A DNA stretch of 64,000 nt from a virus. Position 1 is the first letter of the stretch, and each line of letters starts with the position of its first letter. Position numbers and translations under genes: made by a program. Location: positions 16,562 to 80,561 of IMG/VR virus record IMGVR_UViG_3300042154_002686; one strand, given 5' to 3'. The notes below the pieces were generated by a model. It was not told the DNA's origin and ran no database searches. It saw only the letters and a program-made list of their open reading frames with translations. Of the stretch, positions 40,820 to 48,810 are shown in pieces.

Positions 40820-40966
40820 AGTAATCGCCTCACCCGAAAGGGTGGGGCTTCTTTGTGTCCAATGGGGGTAGGTATGTAATGCCGTCAAACAATCATAAAT
40901 AGTTCTTGTATTTTGAGGCATCTGTGCTATTGTTACAGTCCATCACCAACCCAACAAAACACCAAA

Positions 40967-41212
40967 ATGAGCAATATGTCTTACTGTCGGTTCAGCAACA
41001 CGGCCTCGGATATGCAGGACTGCGTGGACGAGTGGAACGAAGGAGTGTCGAGCAAGGATGAAGCCATCGCCCGCAAGGAGATGGTCGAACTTGCCGAGCG
41101 TATCCTTGAACTCTATCAGCAGGATAGAGGCATGGTCAACAACCTCGAACTCAATGCCGAAGGCAGGGAGATGGAGGGCGATGACGAGGACGAGACCGAG
41201 GAGGAGGGTTAA
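40967..41212 (+). CDS. MSNMSYCRF-family protein, copy 1 (81 aa)
   Basis: MSNMSYCRFSNTASDMQDCV then ARKEMVELAERILELYQQD and a very acidic tail. The head matches the 49088 product and a motif I recall from phage hypothetical proteins (SYCRFxNTxxDLxDC). Two cysteines are conserved in both copies. Function unknown. Promoter TTGTAT ... TATTGT. Confidence 0.78.
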   Translation: MSNMSYCRFSNTASDMQDCVDEWNEGVSSKDEAIARKEMVELAERILELYQQDRGMVNNLELNAEGREMEGDDEDETEEEG

Positions 41213-41343
41213 GCCCTCCTTTCCAAGACAGCCCACGGGCTGTTCCTTGGCGGGGGGTAGGCTTCTTAATTGACCGAACTTTCGTAAAGATTTGGGTTGT
41301 AGATGACCTCAATCCATGCATTATTGTAAGTCTAATCCCTCCC

Positions 41344-42177
41344 ATGACCACCACCACCGCCCCCAAGTCCACGGTTGCCGATGTTATCGCTGACCGCTTC
41401 ATCAAGTCCCTCGAAAACGGAGTCGCCCCTTGGCAAAAGCCGTGGGCGAGCGTCCGCCCCCAGAACGGTGTCAGCCGTAAGCCTTACAAGGGCGTAAACG
41501 CCTTCATGCTGGCCTTCTTCGGGGGTGATGACTACTTCCTCACTTACAAGCAAGCCAAAGCCCTTGGCGGGCAGGTGGAAGAGGGTGCAAAGGGTATCCC
41601 CGTGACCTTCTGGAAGCGTATGGAGAAGAAGGACAAAAGCGGGGACTATCTGGTTTGCCGATACTACACGGTTTTCCCCGTGTCCAAGTGCGGACTCCCC
41701 GACTTCAAACGGGCGAACAAGGTCATTACCTTCTCCCCCGTAGAACTTGCCGAGGTCGTTCTTGCGAAGAACACGACCCCCGTCAGCCACGGCGGAGCCT
41801 CGGCTTACTACACGCCCTCCAAGCATGCAATCCAGATGCCCAATAAGGAGTCCTTCAAGTCGGTTGCTAACTATTACGCAACCCTCTTCCATGAGATTGG
41901 GCACTCCCTCGGGGAGCACTCCTCGGACTCCTTCGGGGGTGAGGTCTACGCAAAGGAGGAACTTGTGGCCGAACTTTTCGCCTCGATTGCCCTCCAACAT
42001 TGCGGACTCCTCGAAAGCGTAAACTTCGACAATTCGACCGCTTACCTCGGGTCTTGGCTGAAAGCCCTTAATGATGATAAGACTCTCATCCAGAAAGCCA
42101 GCACGGAAGCCTTCAAGCGGTGGGAGAAACTGATGGGCAAGGTCGAAGAGGAGGTCGAGGAGGAGGTCGAGGCATAA
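41344..42177 (+). CDS. ardC: ArdC-like antirestriction protein
   Basis: 277 aa. Residues 8-135 match the ArdC N-terminal ssDNA-binding domain (FIKSLENGVAPWQKPWASV, then SRKPYKGVNAFML, FLTYKQAKALGGQVEEGAKG). The C-terminal part is a zincin-like metalloprotease with HEIGH (His183, Glu184, His187) and the later Glu in EELVAELFA. ArdC-family proteins protect incoming DNA from restriction. It is the only clearly named gene in the array and supports a counter-defence role for the region. Complete, no broken motif. Confidence 0.9.
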   Translation: MTTTTAPKSTVADVIADRFIKSLENGVAPWQKPWASVRPQNGVSRKPYKGVNAFMLAFFGGDDYFLTYKQAKALGGQVEEGAKGIPVTFWKRMEKKDKSGDYLVCRYYTVFPVSKCGLPDFKRANKVITFSPVELAEVVLAKNTTPVSHGGASAYYTPSKHAIQMPNKESFKSVANYYATLFHEIGHSLGEHSSDSFGGEVYAKEELVAELFASIALQHCGLLESVNFDNSTAYLGSWLKALNDDKTLIQKASTEAFKRWEKLMGKVEEEVEEEVEA

Positions 42178-42331
42178 GACCTCGGGGGTGGGGGCTGTTA
42201 GCCCTCACCCTTTTTTGTGTCCTCCCAAAAGGGCAAGGCACGGAGTAGGTTCCTTAATTGACCGAACAATCGTATGGGGGGTCAAAGATTGTTCTCGCCT
42301 TTTGGGTGAAAGTGGTCATGCTGTATGTCCG

Positions 42332-42622
42332 ATGAATAACACCACACCCACACACACGCTCCGCTTCACCTCTAACATGGTCTTCTGCAAGACCGAGTTT
42401 ATGGCATCAGAGGAGTCCGTCACCCACGCCCTTAACATCCTGCAAGGCGAGCCAGACCTTGAACTCATGGTCGAGGTCAAGGAGACCCCCATGTCCGCAG
42501 GTCAAGAGTTCCCTTGCCTCTATCGGGTCAGCCCCACCAAGCCCGACCCCGAAGGGGATGCCTTTTGGTTTCTGACCGCAACCCTCTCAAACGGGCAGGA
42601 AGTTTATCTCCTGCAACGGTAA
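42332..42622 (+). CDS. Array protein (96 aa)
   Basis: MNNTTPTHTLRFTSNMVFCK, SEESVTHALNILQGEPDLEL, MVEVKETPMSAGQEFPCLYR and FWFLTATLSNGQEVYLLQR. Beta-rich with one helix. The next gene follows 41 bases later from a TTGCAA promoter instead of a box, the first sign that box spacing loosens here. Confidence 0.7.
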   Translation: MNNTTPTHTLRFTSNMVFCKTEFMASEESVTHALNILQGEPDLELMVEVKETPMSAGQEFPCLYRVSPTKPDPEGDAFWFLTATLSNGQEVYLLQR

Positions 42623-42663
42623 AATAAACTTGCAATCCATCCAACTCTAATCATACTCTCCTT

Positions 42664-42870
42664 ATGAATAACCTCAATACCTGTTCGTGCGGTAGCGGCA
42701 AGCCTTCCTTCTGGATTAATGACGGGCACGGCATCCCGCTGTGCAAGGTCTGCCCGACCTGCAAGGCGACCAAGTTGAAGGGGTATCGGTCGGACATTAT
42801 GACGGCTTACTCGGCAGACGAGCCGATTGACGGGGACGGCTTTGCCGACTACGGAAACGAGGGCTGGTAG
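42664..42870 (+). CDS. Array protein with zinc-ribbon-like cysteines (68 aa)
   Basis: MNNLNTCSCGSGKPSFWIND then LCKVCPTCKATKLKGYRSD and an acidic tail. Cys-x-Cys and Cys-x2-Cys-x2-Cys spacing suits one zinc site. Promoter TTGCAA, 18 nt, TAATCA region. A terminator GAGCCCC-GA-GGGGGGCTC follows. Partner unknown. Confidence 0.7.
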   Translation: MNNLNTCSCGSGKPSFWINDGHGIPLCKVCPTCKATKLKGYRSDIMTAYSADEPIDGDGFADYGNEGW

Positions 42871-42997
42871 CCCTTCTTTTTGGGAGCCCCGAGGGGGGCT
42901 CTCTTTGCGGGGGTAGGCTCTTAATGACGGCAATTTGTCGTAAATGAGACTTGTAAATGACCCCGACCTGTGCATCATGTATTGTCTATCACCTCCC

Positions 42998-43210
42998 ATG
43001 AAAGACCCAAAAATCCACGCCATCGTCTCCGACCTCTACTACCTCTGGCTCGACCAGATTGATGTTCGGAATACCTCCAAGTATGGAACTGCCAAATACG
43101 CCAAGGCGGAAGCCAAGGCTGACGAGTATGAGAACAAGGCTTCCATGATGGTCTTTGGAGACCACCTCCATACCATGACCGAGTGCTTCTACGGCAGGGA
43201 GGAAGAATAA
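42998..43210 (+). CDS. Array protein (70 aa)
   Basis: MKDPKIHAIVSDLYYLWLDQ, a Lys/Ala helix SKYGTAKYAKAEAKADEYEN and HLHTMTECFYGREEE. Start after CTATCACCTCCC; the promoter is CTTGTA ... GCATCATGT. Followed 48 bases later by a gene with its own TTGCAA promoter. Unknown. Confidence 0.68.
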   Translation: MKDPKIHAIVSDLYYLWLDQIDVRNTSKYGTAKYAKAEAKADEYENKASMMVFGDHLHTMTECFYGREEE

Positions 43211-43258
43211 TCCAAAATAACACTTGCAATTTATCCAAACCCATACATACTACTAAAC

Positions 43259-43618
43259 ATGATGAAAATCAAAGAAACCCCCACCCACTTCTCCGAAACC
43301 ACCGTTAAGGACGGCAAGGTTTATTTTGACGGCCATGTTGCCGTCCTGTTTTCCGTTGGCTTTGGTGCTGGCTGGTCTACTTGGAACAGGGATGTGGACT
43401 GCCTGTTTACCCCCGCTATTGTCGAGCAGGTCATGCAGGGCGAAGTCACGCAGGAGTTTGCCAAGTCGTGCTACTCCGATGCCCCTTACTTCTATGCTGG
43501 GGGCAATGACGGCCTGTCCATCGCATGGGTCAAGGTCGGGACGAAGTTCCGCATCACGGAATACGATGGTGCGGAGGGTATCGAGACTCTCGACCAGACC
43601 GATTGGAAGACGGCTTGA
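43259..43618 (+). CDS. Array protein (119 aa)
   Basis: MMKIKETPTHFSETTVKDGK, beta strands VYFDGHVAVLFSVGFGAGWS, then NRDVDCLFTPAIVEQVMQGE and FRITEYDGAEGIETLDQTDW. Promoter TTGCAA, 18 nt, TACTAC. Likely an alpha/beta globular domain. ATG 43262 is an equal alternative. Not recognised. Confidence 0.72.
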   Translation: MMKIKETPTHFSETTVKDGKVYFDGHVAVLFSVGFGAGWSTWNRDVDCLFTPAIVEQVMQGEVTQEFAKSCYSDAPYFYAGGNDGLSIAWVKVGTKFRITEYDGAEGIETLDQTDWKTA

Positions 43619-43743
43619 TAGTCGTGCCAGAGTCCAGCCTTACGGCTGGGCTCCATGCCGTGGGGGTAGGTTTCTTGCGGGCATAAAATAGTTCTTGTAT
43701 TTTGAGCCATTCCATGCACAATGTCTTTCTCATCACCCAACAC

Positions 43744-44064
43744 ATGAACAACAACACCACCCCCCTGTCCGCTTTCTTGGCGGAACACACCACCCACCTC
43801 CCCTCGGAAGTCCTTGTCCTCTGGATGGACAACCTTAACGAGACCGTCCCGACCCGCAAGTTGCTCGACCAAGCGGAAGACGCTTACATTGGCGAGTTCC
43901 GAGACTTCACCCGCCTTGCCGAGCATCTGGTAGACGAGTCGGGCATGCTCTCTAACATCCCCTCCGAAATCGCCAACTATTTCGATTATGAGAAGTATGG
44001 CAACGACCTCCGACTTGGCGGGGATGTCTGGGAGTCGGATGGGCACTTCTTCCGCAACATCTAA
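43744..44064 (+). CDS. Array protein, acidic (106 aa)
   Basis: MNNNTTPLSAFLAEHTTHLP, NLNETVPTRKLLDQAEDAYI, LAEHLVDESGMLSNIPSEIA and YGNDLRLGGDVWESDGHFFR. It heads a three-gene run (43744, 44078, 44245) sharing one box. No known domain. Confidence 0.7.
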   Translation: MNNNTTPLSAFLAEHTTHLPSEVLVLWMDNLNETVPTRKLLDQAEDAYIGEFRDFTRLAEHLVDESGMLSNIPSEIANYFDYEKYGNDLRLGGDVWESDGHFFRNI

Positions 44065-44077
44065 TCCAACACCAACC

Positions 44078-44245
44078 ATGAAAAAACCCAAAATCAAAAA
44101 CACCGTGGACACGGAACAAGTCCTCGCTTGGCTCGGGGACGACGACACCCTTGAACAGGCTATCGAAATCATTGCCGACATTGCAAACGGGGACTACAAG
44201 CCCAACTTGCTCCGACAGGAAATCACCGATTATAACCAAGAATAA
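44078..44245 (+). CDS. Array protein (55 aa)
   Basis: MKKPKIKNTVDTEQVLAWLG then DDDTLEQAIEIIADIANGDY and LLRQEITDYNQE. Lys-rich head and an acidic helix. The stop TAA overlaps the next ATG (TAATG), so the two are translationally coupled. Confidence 0.66.
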   Translation: MKKPKIKNTVDTEQVLAWLGDDDTLEQAIEIIADIANGDYKPNLLRQEITDYNQE

Positions 44246-44499
44246 TGGAAACTATGAACGACATTGAAAAGCAAATTGTGGCATTAAACTCTGATTATCT
44301 CACCTGCCCCGAGACCCTGCCTCGGGCGTGGTCGGAGATGACTCCGAGCGAGCAAGCCATGACCATCTGGTTCGTTAAGGGGCGTTCCTTCTTCTATGTG
44401 GATAAGATTGCCCGCCATGTGGTCGCCTGTGCCATCGAGAAGAACGGTGGGACGATTACCGAAGAAGAGGCGACTCGGCTCTGGGGGCTGTTTCACTGA
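44245..44499 (+). CDS. Array protein (84 aa)
   Basis: METMNDIEKQIVALNSDYLT, RAWSEMTPSEQAMTIWFVKG, a helix KIARHVVACAIEKNGGTITE and EEATRLWGLFH. ATG 44254 is an alternative start. Helical, one-base overlap with the upstream gene. Unknown. Confidence 0.68.
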   Translation: METMNDIEKQIVALNSDYLTCPETLPRAWSEMTPSEQAMTIWFVKGRSFFYVDKIARHVVACAIEKNGGTITEEEATRLWGLFH

Positions 44500-44618
44500 C
44501 ACCCCTCATTTTTCCGACCCCCCGTCAACGGGGGCAAGGCGGGGTAGGCTTCTAATTGAGCGAAACATTTCATTAGATTTTTCTTGAACTTTGGTTCAAA
44601 CTATGAATAATGATTTGA

Positions 44619-44792
44619 ATGAACCACCCCATCCGATATAACATCAATGACTACATCTACGCAGAAGCGGAAGTTATCCGTGCCCACCGCTACGGAAACC
44701 TTGCCGAGCAAATCAAGGCAACGGAACACAAGCAGAAAGTCCTCAAAGCCATGGAAGAACAGCGAAAGGAAGACGAAGAAAACCGAAAATAA
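44619..44792 (+). CDS. Array protein, charged helical (57 aa)
   Basis: MNHPIRYNINDYIYAEAEVI, RAHRYGNLAEQIKATEHKQK and ALEEQRK-type Glu/Lys end. The frame is chosen over overlapping Ser/Lys-rich frames because the promoter TTGAAC, 18 nt, TAATGA ends five bases before this ATG. Its end touches the next gene's promoter. Confidence 0.62.
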   Translation: MNHPIRYNINDYIYAEAEVIRAHRYGNLAEQIKATEHKQKVLKAMEEQRKEDEENRK

Positions 44793-44832
44793 ATCTCGAC
44801 AAAAGAGAAAAACCATGCACAATGACTCTCGT

Positions 44833-44973
44833 ATGAAAACCAAATCCATCAAGTTCATCGACATTATGACCAGCGTCCGCAAGGTCGGGGGTCGGGCTTC
44901 CTCTGTCTTCATCGGCAAGAAAGCCAAGGTTCGTGCCAACCGCCACGCTTGGAAGAAGGAGGAACTCGTCTAA
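44833..44973 (+). CDS. Array paralog family B, copy 2: basic 46-aa protein
   Basis: MKTKSIKFIDIMTSVRKVGG then RASSVFIGKKAKVRANRHAW. Matches the 35441 product in IMxSVRKVGGR and the following Lys/Arg block. Promoter string GCACAATGACTCTCGT is shared with 37511. The stop overlaps the next start by one base. Confidence 0.7.
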   Translation: MKTKSIKFIDIMTSVRKVGGRASSVFIGKKAKVRANRHAWKKEELV

Positions 44974-45227
44974 TGCGAACCAACTCAAAAGTCACGAAGG
45001 AGGAACTCCGCATGGCCTCCGAGGAGACTCGCTACATCCTCAAAAAGCCTCCGCTTGAATACGCCAACACCGATGCTGGGTTTGGTGCGGCTACGAGGGA
45101 CTTTGAATTCCTCATGGACTACGCCCTTGGGACTGACGAGGGAGAGGTCATCAACAACGCCTTGGATTGGAAACGCTGGGAACTCCAAGCGTATTACAAG
45201 AAACTCCACGGATGGGACATTGTTTAA
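44973..45227 (+). CDS. Array protein (84 aa)
   Basis: MRTNSKVTKEELRMASEETR, YILKKPPLEYANTDAGFGAA, MDYALGTDEGEVINNALDWK and LQAYYKKLHGWDIV. Coupled to the family B gene by a TAATG overlap. Helical, mixed charge. No family known. Confidence 0.68.
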   Translation: MRTNSKVTKEELRMASEETRYILKKPPLEYANTDAGFGAATRDFEFLMDYALGTDEGEVINNALDWKRWELQAYYKKLHGWDIV

Positions 45228-45229
45228 TT

Positions 45230-45424
45230 ATGAGCAATCAGACATTCCGAGTTAAGAACATCGAGACGGGAGAAATCCATGTCTGGGATGCCAAGCGGGT
45301 TCTTGCGGAAATCAACCGAGACCGCTATGACGAGTGGATGAACTATGACGAGGATGACGACATTCGTGGGGCTTGGAACATCTGGGTCGAGGATGGAGAA
45401 CCTTGGCGGATGTTGGACGAGTAA
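45230..45424 (+). CDS. Array protein, acidic (64 aa)
   Basis: MSNQTFRVKNIETGEIHVWD, AKRVLAEINRDRYDEWMNYD and EDDDIRGAWNIWVEDGEPW. Beta-hairpin-like start, acidic Trp-rich end. It starts two bases after the upstream stop. Terminator GAGCCCC-TTC-GGGGGCTC follows. Confidence 0.68.
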   Translation: MSNQTFRVKNIETGEIHVWDAKRVLAEINRDRYDEWMNYDEDDDIRGAWNIWVEDGEPWRMLDE

Positions 45425-45541
45425 GTAGTCGAGCCCCTTCGGGGGCTCTTCTTTTGTCTTGCCGTGGTAGGCTTTTAATGACGGCAGATTGTCGTAAAAT
45501 TGTGTTGTATTAACGCCAGAAGTGTGAACAATGTCTCTCGT

Positions 45542-45763
45542 ATGAACAACCTCATCCATCCCTCCCTCCGTTCCCTTCACGCCCTCCGAGATGTTGAAGG
45601 GGATGCCATTGACCCTCACTTCTCTTGGAGTCCCTGCGAGTGCTGTGGAGACCGCCTTGGCGGTAATCGCTACGACTGTGAAGCCCTTGCCGTTGAGAAC
45701 GGGGTTCTGGTTCAACTCGACAACTGCTCGGCTTGCCCCGACTGCATTGTGAAGTTTCAGTAA
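45542..45763 (+). CDS. Array protein with zinc-ribbon cysteines (73 aa)
   Basis: MNNLIHPSLRSLHALRDVEG, then CECCGDRLGGNRYDCEALAV and CSACPDCIVKFQ. Two Cys-x2-Cys pairs (CECC and CSACPDC) bracket a beta region, consistent with a zinc ribbon. Promoter string AACAATGTCTCTCGT before ATG. Confidence 0.72.
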   Translation: MNNLIHPSLRSLHALRDVEGDAIDPHFSWSPCECCGDRLGGNRYDCEALAVENGVLVQLDNCSACPDCIVKFQ

Positions 45764-45819
45764 AATAAACTTGCATTAATAAAAAAACCTGCCATACTGC
45801 ATCTCACATCACCAATACT

Positions 45820-46125
45820 ATGAACCTCGGCATCGAATACAAAATCAAATACTTCACCAACTACGAAACAAAGGAGGAGAAGGAGATTGTTATCACCATG
45901 GACAAGGTAGACAACCTCTACATTGGCAAGGGCAATTCCTGCCGTTGCGGATGCGGGGGCGACTATTTTGAAATTGATGAAAACGAGCGAGCCATCGAGA
46001 AATCCCTGCGACAAATGTCCAGCGGTGAATACGAGGTTCGCTCCATTGAGGACTACATCTTCGAAATCACCACCAGCGTAAATGGTGACTACGAGCGTGT
46101 GAAAACGCTCTACCTCAAAAAATAA
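45820..46125 (+). CDS. Array protein with CRCGCGG cluster (101 aa)
   Basis: MNLGIEYKIKYFTNYETKEE, a CRCGCGG cysteine cluster near residue 42, then helices ERAIEKSLRQMSSGEYEVRS and YIFEITTSVNGDYERVK. Promoter TTGCAT, 18 nt, TACTGC. The three clustered cysteines could bind metal. Not recognised. Confidence 0.72.
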   Translation: MNLGIEYKIKYFTNYETKEEKEIVITMDKVDNLYIGKGNSCRCGCGGDYFEIDENERAIEKSLRQMSSGEYEVRSIEDYIFEITTSVNGDYERVKTLYLKK

Positions 46126-46164
46126 ACCTTGCAAAAACAGAAAAACCTGTTATCTTGTATCTCT

Positions 46165-46461
46165 ATGAATAACCCCGAACAGTTCCAGAAAGTTAAGAAT
46201 GAAGTCACGGACGAAATCGTAAAGCGATACGGACACCCTGTGTCCTTTTGGGAGAAGTTCCAAATCAAGAACATTGTCGGCAAGGTCATGGCGGAGGCGG
46301 ACAAGAATGGGGAGGCTTGCCTCATCTACCAAGCCGTAGCAGAAATGGCGGAAAAGATGCACGAAGAATGCGTGGTGGAGTTTGAAGACGAATTGGAGTG
46401 CAAGCAGAGGTCTGGCCGTGTTCTTGGCATTTGTTGCCATGCGAACGCACTTTGTGGCTAA
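46165..46461 (+). CDS. Array protein, helical (98 aa)
   Basis: MNNPEQFQKVKNEVTDEIVK, HPVSFWEKFQIKNIVGKVMA, AEMAEKMHEECVVEFEDELE and GICCHANALCG. Promoter TTGCAA ... TATCTTGTATC just upstream. Four cysteines near the end may form a metal site. Terminator with ACACCCCTCTGGGGGTGT. Confidence 0.68.
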   Translation: MNNPEQFQKVKNEVTDEIVKRYGHPVSFWEKFQIKNIVGKVMAEADKNGEACLIYQAVAEMAEKMHEECVVEFEDELECKQRSGRVLGICCHANALCG

Positions 46462-46585
46462 CCGTAGCACCCTGTTAAAACACCCCTCTGGGGGTGTGTT
46501 TAGCACGGGGGTAGGCTTTTAATTGCACGAAGATTGTCGTAAAATGTTGTTGCCTTTGACCCCAAAGTGTGAATGATGTATGTCT

Positions 46586-46912
46586 ATGACCACCCATACT
46601 ACTCCTCGATACTACCTCACCCCCTGCATCGGCTCGACCGAGCAAAAGAGTGACGGCATCCGCTACATCATGGCAGAGCCGTCTTACATCCGCTCGCTTG
46701 TGCGTGAAGCAGTTAAGAGTGGCAATACCGACACCTTCTCCGAAGAGGTTATCATCCACTCGAAGGATGGCGGTGACAACTCCCCGCAGGACTCCGAAGT
46801 CTATGTTGCCCGATTTGACACCCATGCTTCTTGGGGTCTCCGTCTTGACATTGACATTGACGAGTCTTCTACGCAGACCCTCTGGCTCGAATTCGTTCGA
46901 GACGCTAACTAA
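46586..46912 (+). CDS. Array protein (108 aa)
   Basis: MTTHTTPRYYLTPCIGSTEQ, KSDGIRYIMAEPSYIRSLVR, SEEVIIHSKDGGDNSPQDSE and VARFDTHASWGLRLDIDIDE. ATG 46580 (GTATGTCT) belongs to the promoter motif. Beta-rich, acidic; no match. Confidence 0.7.
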   Translation: MTTHTTPRYYLTPCIGSTEQKSDGIRYIMAEPSYIRSLVREAVKSGNTDTFSEEVIIHSKDGGDNSPQDSEVYVARFDTHASWGLRLDIDIDESSTQTLWLEFVRDAN

Positions 46913-46914
46913 TC

Positions 46915-47088
46915 ATGGAAGACCAAGATAAGCACCGCATGGCAGAGGTTCGAGACCTTGTGCTTTATGTTATCCGAGCAAAGGACAAGTTGGATGGGCA
47001 GGGTGAACCTGCCCGTTCCGAGAACCTTGCCAGAATTCGAGAAGCCCAGATGCGACTTGAAGTCATAAAGGCAGAGATGGGGTTATGA
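46915..47088 (+). CDS. Array protein, helical (57 aa)
   Basis: MEDQDKHRMAEVRDLVLYVI, RAKDKLDGQGEPARSENLAR and QMRLEVIKAEMGL. Begins two bases after the previous stop. A charged two-helix protein. The minus-strand gene that follows converges on it. Confidence 0.66.
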   Translation: MEDQDKHRMAEVRDLVLYVIRAKDKLDGQGEPARSENLARIREAQMRLEVIKAEMGL

Positions 47089-47136
47089 CCCCATTTTTGC
47101 CACCCCCCCTCACAGGCAAACAACTGGGGTAGGCTT

Positions 47137-47337
47137 TTAAATAGTTCGGAAGAAGGGGGGCATGCTTTGTAGAAAGAACTTTGCCGCTTCAACCATGTCC
47201 TCGTCTGTCCACTTCTTTTCGAGTTCAGCCACCCCAGACTCTTTCAAAAGGTTTCTATATTTCTCGCAAGCCATCTTGTGACTGTCGGTTCCGACCGATG
47301 AGACCAGTTCAACTGACAGGAGTCTGTATTTATCCAT
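47137..47337 (-). CDS. Minus-strand small gene inside the array (66 aa)
   Basis: MDKYRLLSVELVSSVGTDSH, KMACEKYRNLLKESGVAELE and KKWTDEDMVEAAKFFLQSMP. Reality is supported by a promoter on the minus strand (TTGACA, 18 nt, TACTAA, five bases to ATG). It is one of the very few leftward genes within the array. Unknown function. Confidence 0.66.
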   Translation of the reverse strand: MDKYRLLSVELVSSVGTDSHKMACEKYRNLLKESGVAELEKKWTDEDMVEAAKFFLQSMPPFFRTI

Positions 47338-47521
47338 GACGATTAGTATGTATTAAGTTGGGGCATTGTCAATACGCAATTAGATAAATTTAGATTTGAC
47401 TTTGGCTGTAAATATGTTATCATGTATGGATGCTACTACTCACACCGTTCACATGTTATTCACACCCTGTTGTTCTATTCCTCTTGACACAACAGCAAAA
47501 CTATGCATCGTAATTACCACT

Positions 47522-47929
47522 ATGGAATACGCAATGTTTGATGTTGTAATTAAGTTTCACGACTCTGATGAGCCAGAGGCTGTCGTTGTCTCTGTTGGAG
47601 ATGACCAGCCAGAAGAAGGCTCTGATGATGATGTTATTGCCTTTTATCATTTTTTCATTGATGAGTTTGCCGAGTGTTGCGATACTCTGTCGCAGGGCTT
47701 TAAATATAAGGTCAATGATGAGTTTTCCGTCCTTAACCATGGCACATACTATGTTGAAAGCAAGAAACAGCGTATGATACTTGAGCCAGAGGAAGCCCTG
47801 CTCGTAGATGACATGTCTGACGAGGAGATTGACGCTTTTAATGCCGACATTCAGCGACAACTTGAAGAAGGCGGAGACGGAGAAGAAATCAAGGAAGAAG
47901 AGAAGCCAGACGAAGGAGTCGGTCTTTAA
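47522..47929 (+). CDS. Acidic array protein (135 aa)
   Basis: MEYAMFDVVIKFHDSDEPEA, beta strands VVVSVGDDQPEEGSDDDVIA, YKVNDEFSVLNHGTYYVESK, and a long Glu/Asp tail (QLEEGGDGEEIKEEEKPDE). Promoter TTGACA, 18 nt, TCGTAA. An in-frame ATG at 47426 lies behind a second promoter (TTGACT) and would add 32 residues. Codons here are AT-richer than in the array core. Unknown. Confidence 0.7.
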   Translation: MEYAMFDVVIKFHDSDEPEAVVVSVGDDQPEEGSDDDVIAFYHFFIDEFAECCDTLSQGFKYKVNDEFSVLNHGTYYVESKKQRMILEPEEALLVDDMSDEEIDAFNADIQRQLEEGGDGEEIKEEEKPDEGVGL

Positions 47930-48021
47930 TCAAGAGGGGCACAGTTAGTGCCCCTTTTTTGTTCCCACCCCATATCAGCAAACAACGGGGGTAGGCTTTT
48001 ATCGGGATAGTAAATACTGAA

Positions 48022-48283
48022 AGACCCCCCACCCCGTAAAGCGGATGTGGAGGGTCAGTTGTATGAGTAACACCGTCATCAGCAACTACCAATTAATCGG
48101 AGACTTTTCATAACCCTTTACATACTACTCTGGTTAGACCAATCGAGTATGTTCGGCTCACCGCTGGTAGTCGGTGGCAGTCCTTACGGATACTGCAAGG
48201 GGGCGGGCCTCACGGCTTGTCGCATCTCCAAAGTGTTAGAATGAACTATGCATACATGATGCATACCTTTCTTCTAATGTCAA
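48022..48283 (-). ncRNA. Candidate structured RNA, minus strand, with own promoter
   Basis: Promoter TTGACA, 18 nt, TCATGT (48246-48283) reads leftward into 200 bases without a convincing ORF. Three adjacent hairpins are present: GCAGT...ACTGC (48177-48196, GTAA loop), CACCG...CGGTG (48159-48176) and ACATAC...GTATGT with an inner TGGT/ACCA (48120-48152). A GC-rich hairpin followed by TTTC (48023-48055) could terminate it. The strand is inferred from the promoter; a plus-strand RNA is possible. Confidence 0.55.
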
Positions 48284-48440
48284 GACCAACTTGAACATCC
48301 TTTGCTTTTAGAGACGGGAACCTTTCGGTTATTTGTCCCGCCCCCTCTGTCTGCAAAGGCATCTCGGGGTCAGTATATCCGCTGGCATCATTTCCCCGCT
48401 TTGGACACGGAGCGATTATCGGGCGACCAGACCTTGCCAC
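48246..48440 (-). CDS. Minus-strand ORF, uncertain (64 aa)
   Basis: Opens with GTG at 48440: ARSGRPIIAPCPKRGNDASG, YTDPEMPLQTEGAGQITERF, then LKAKDVQVGLDIRRKVCIMY. Promoter TTGCAA, 18 nt, TCATGT (48463-48495) supports leftward transcription, but an ATG at 48447 opens a different 19-codon frame and may compete. Coding status is unsure. Confidence 0.42.
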   Translation of the reverse strand: MARSGRPIIAPCPKRGNDASGYTDPEMPLQTEGAGQITERFPSLKAKDVQVGLDIRRKVCIMYA

Positions 48441-48555
48441 AAGTCATTTCAAATAACGATAAGACACATGATGCATAACTTGGGTTGGATTGCAACACAA
48501 TTCTTTCTGAAAGATTGTGCTTGAAAAAACAAGAAAGCCATGCATCATGTGTGGT

Positions 48556-48747
48556 ATGACGCTCACCCAATACCAAAAAGGAATGAACCGCCTCGCAGAA
48601 ATCCGCAACAGCCTTACCACGGCTCGGCAGGAACTCGCATCGGAGAAGAACTACGACCTGCGTGAAATGCATCAAGCGGTCATCAACGCCCTCATGGCGG
48701 AGATGCAGGAGACCGAAACCCTTATGAACGGGACTAAAAATAAGTGA
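48556..48747 (+). CDS. Small helical protein (63 aa)
   Basis: MTLTQYQKGMNRLAEIRNSL, TTARQELASEKNYDLREMHQ and AVINALMAEMQETETLMNG. Promoter TTGAAA ... GCATCATGT five bases before ATG. Coiled-coil-like. No box directly upstream; the nearest box is at 47990. Confidence 0.68.
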   Translation: MTLTQYQKGMNRLAEIRNSLTTARQELASEKNYDLREMHQAVINALMAEMQETETLMNGTKNK

Positions 48748-48810
48748 ACTATTTTCTTTACTCTTAACAAATTTCTGCTATACTGTTTTCTCATCACCAA
48801 TAATACACAT

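Noticed and set aside
47889-48092. Minus-strand 67-residue frame below the 47522 gene
   Set aside because: It runs through a terminator and the GGTAGG box and has no promoter or family match.
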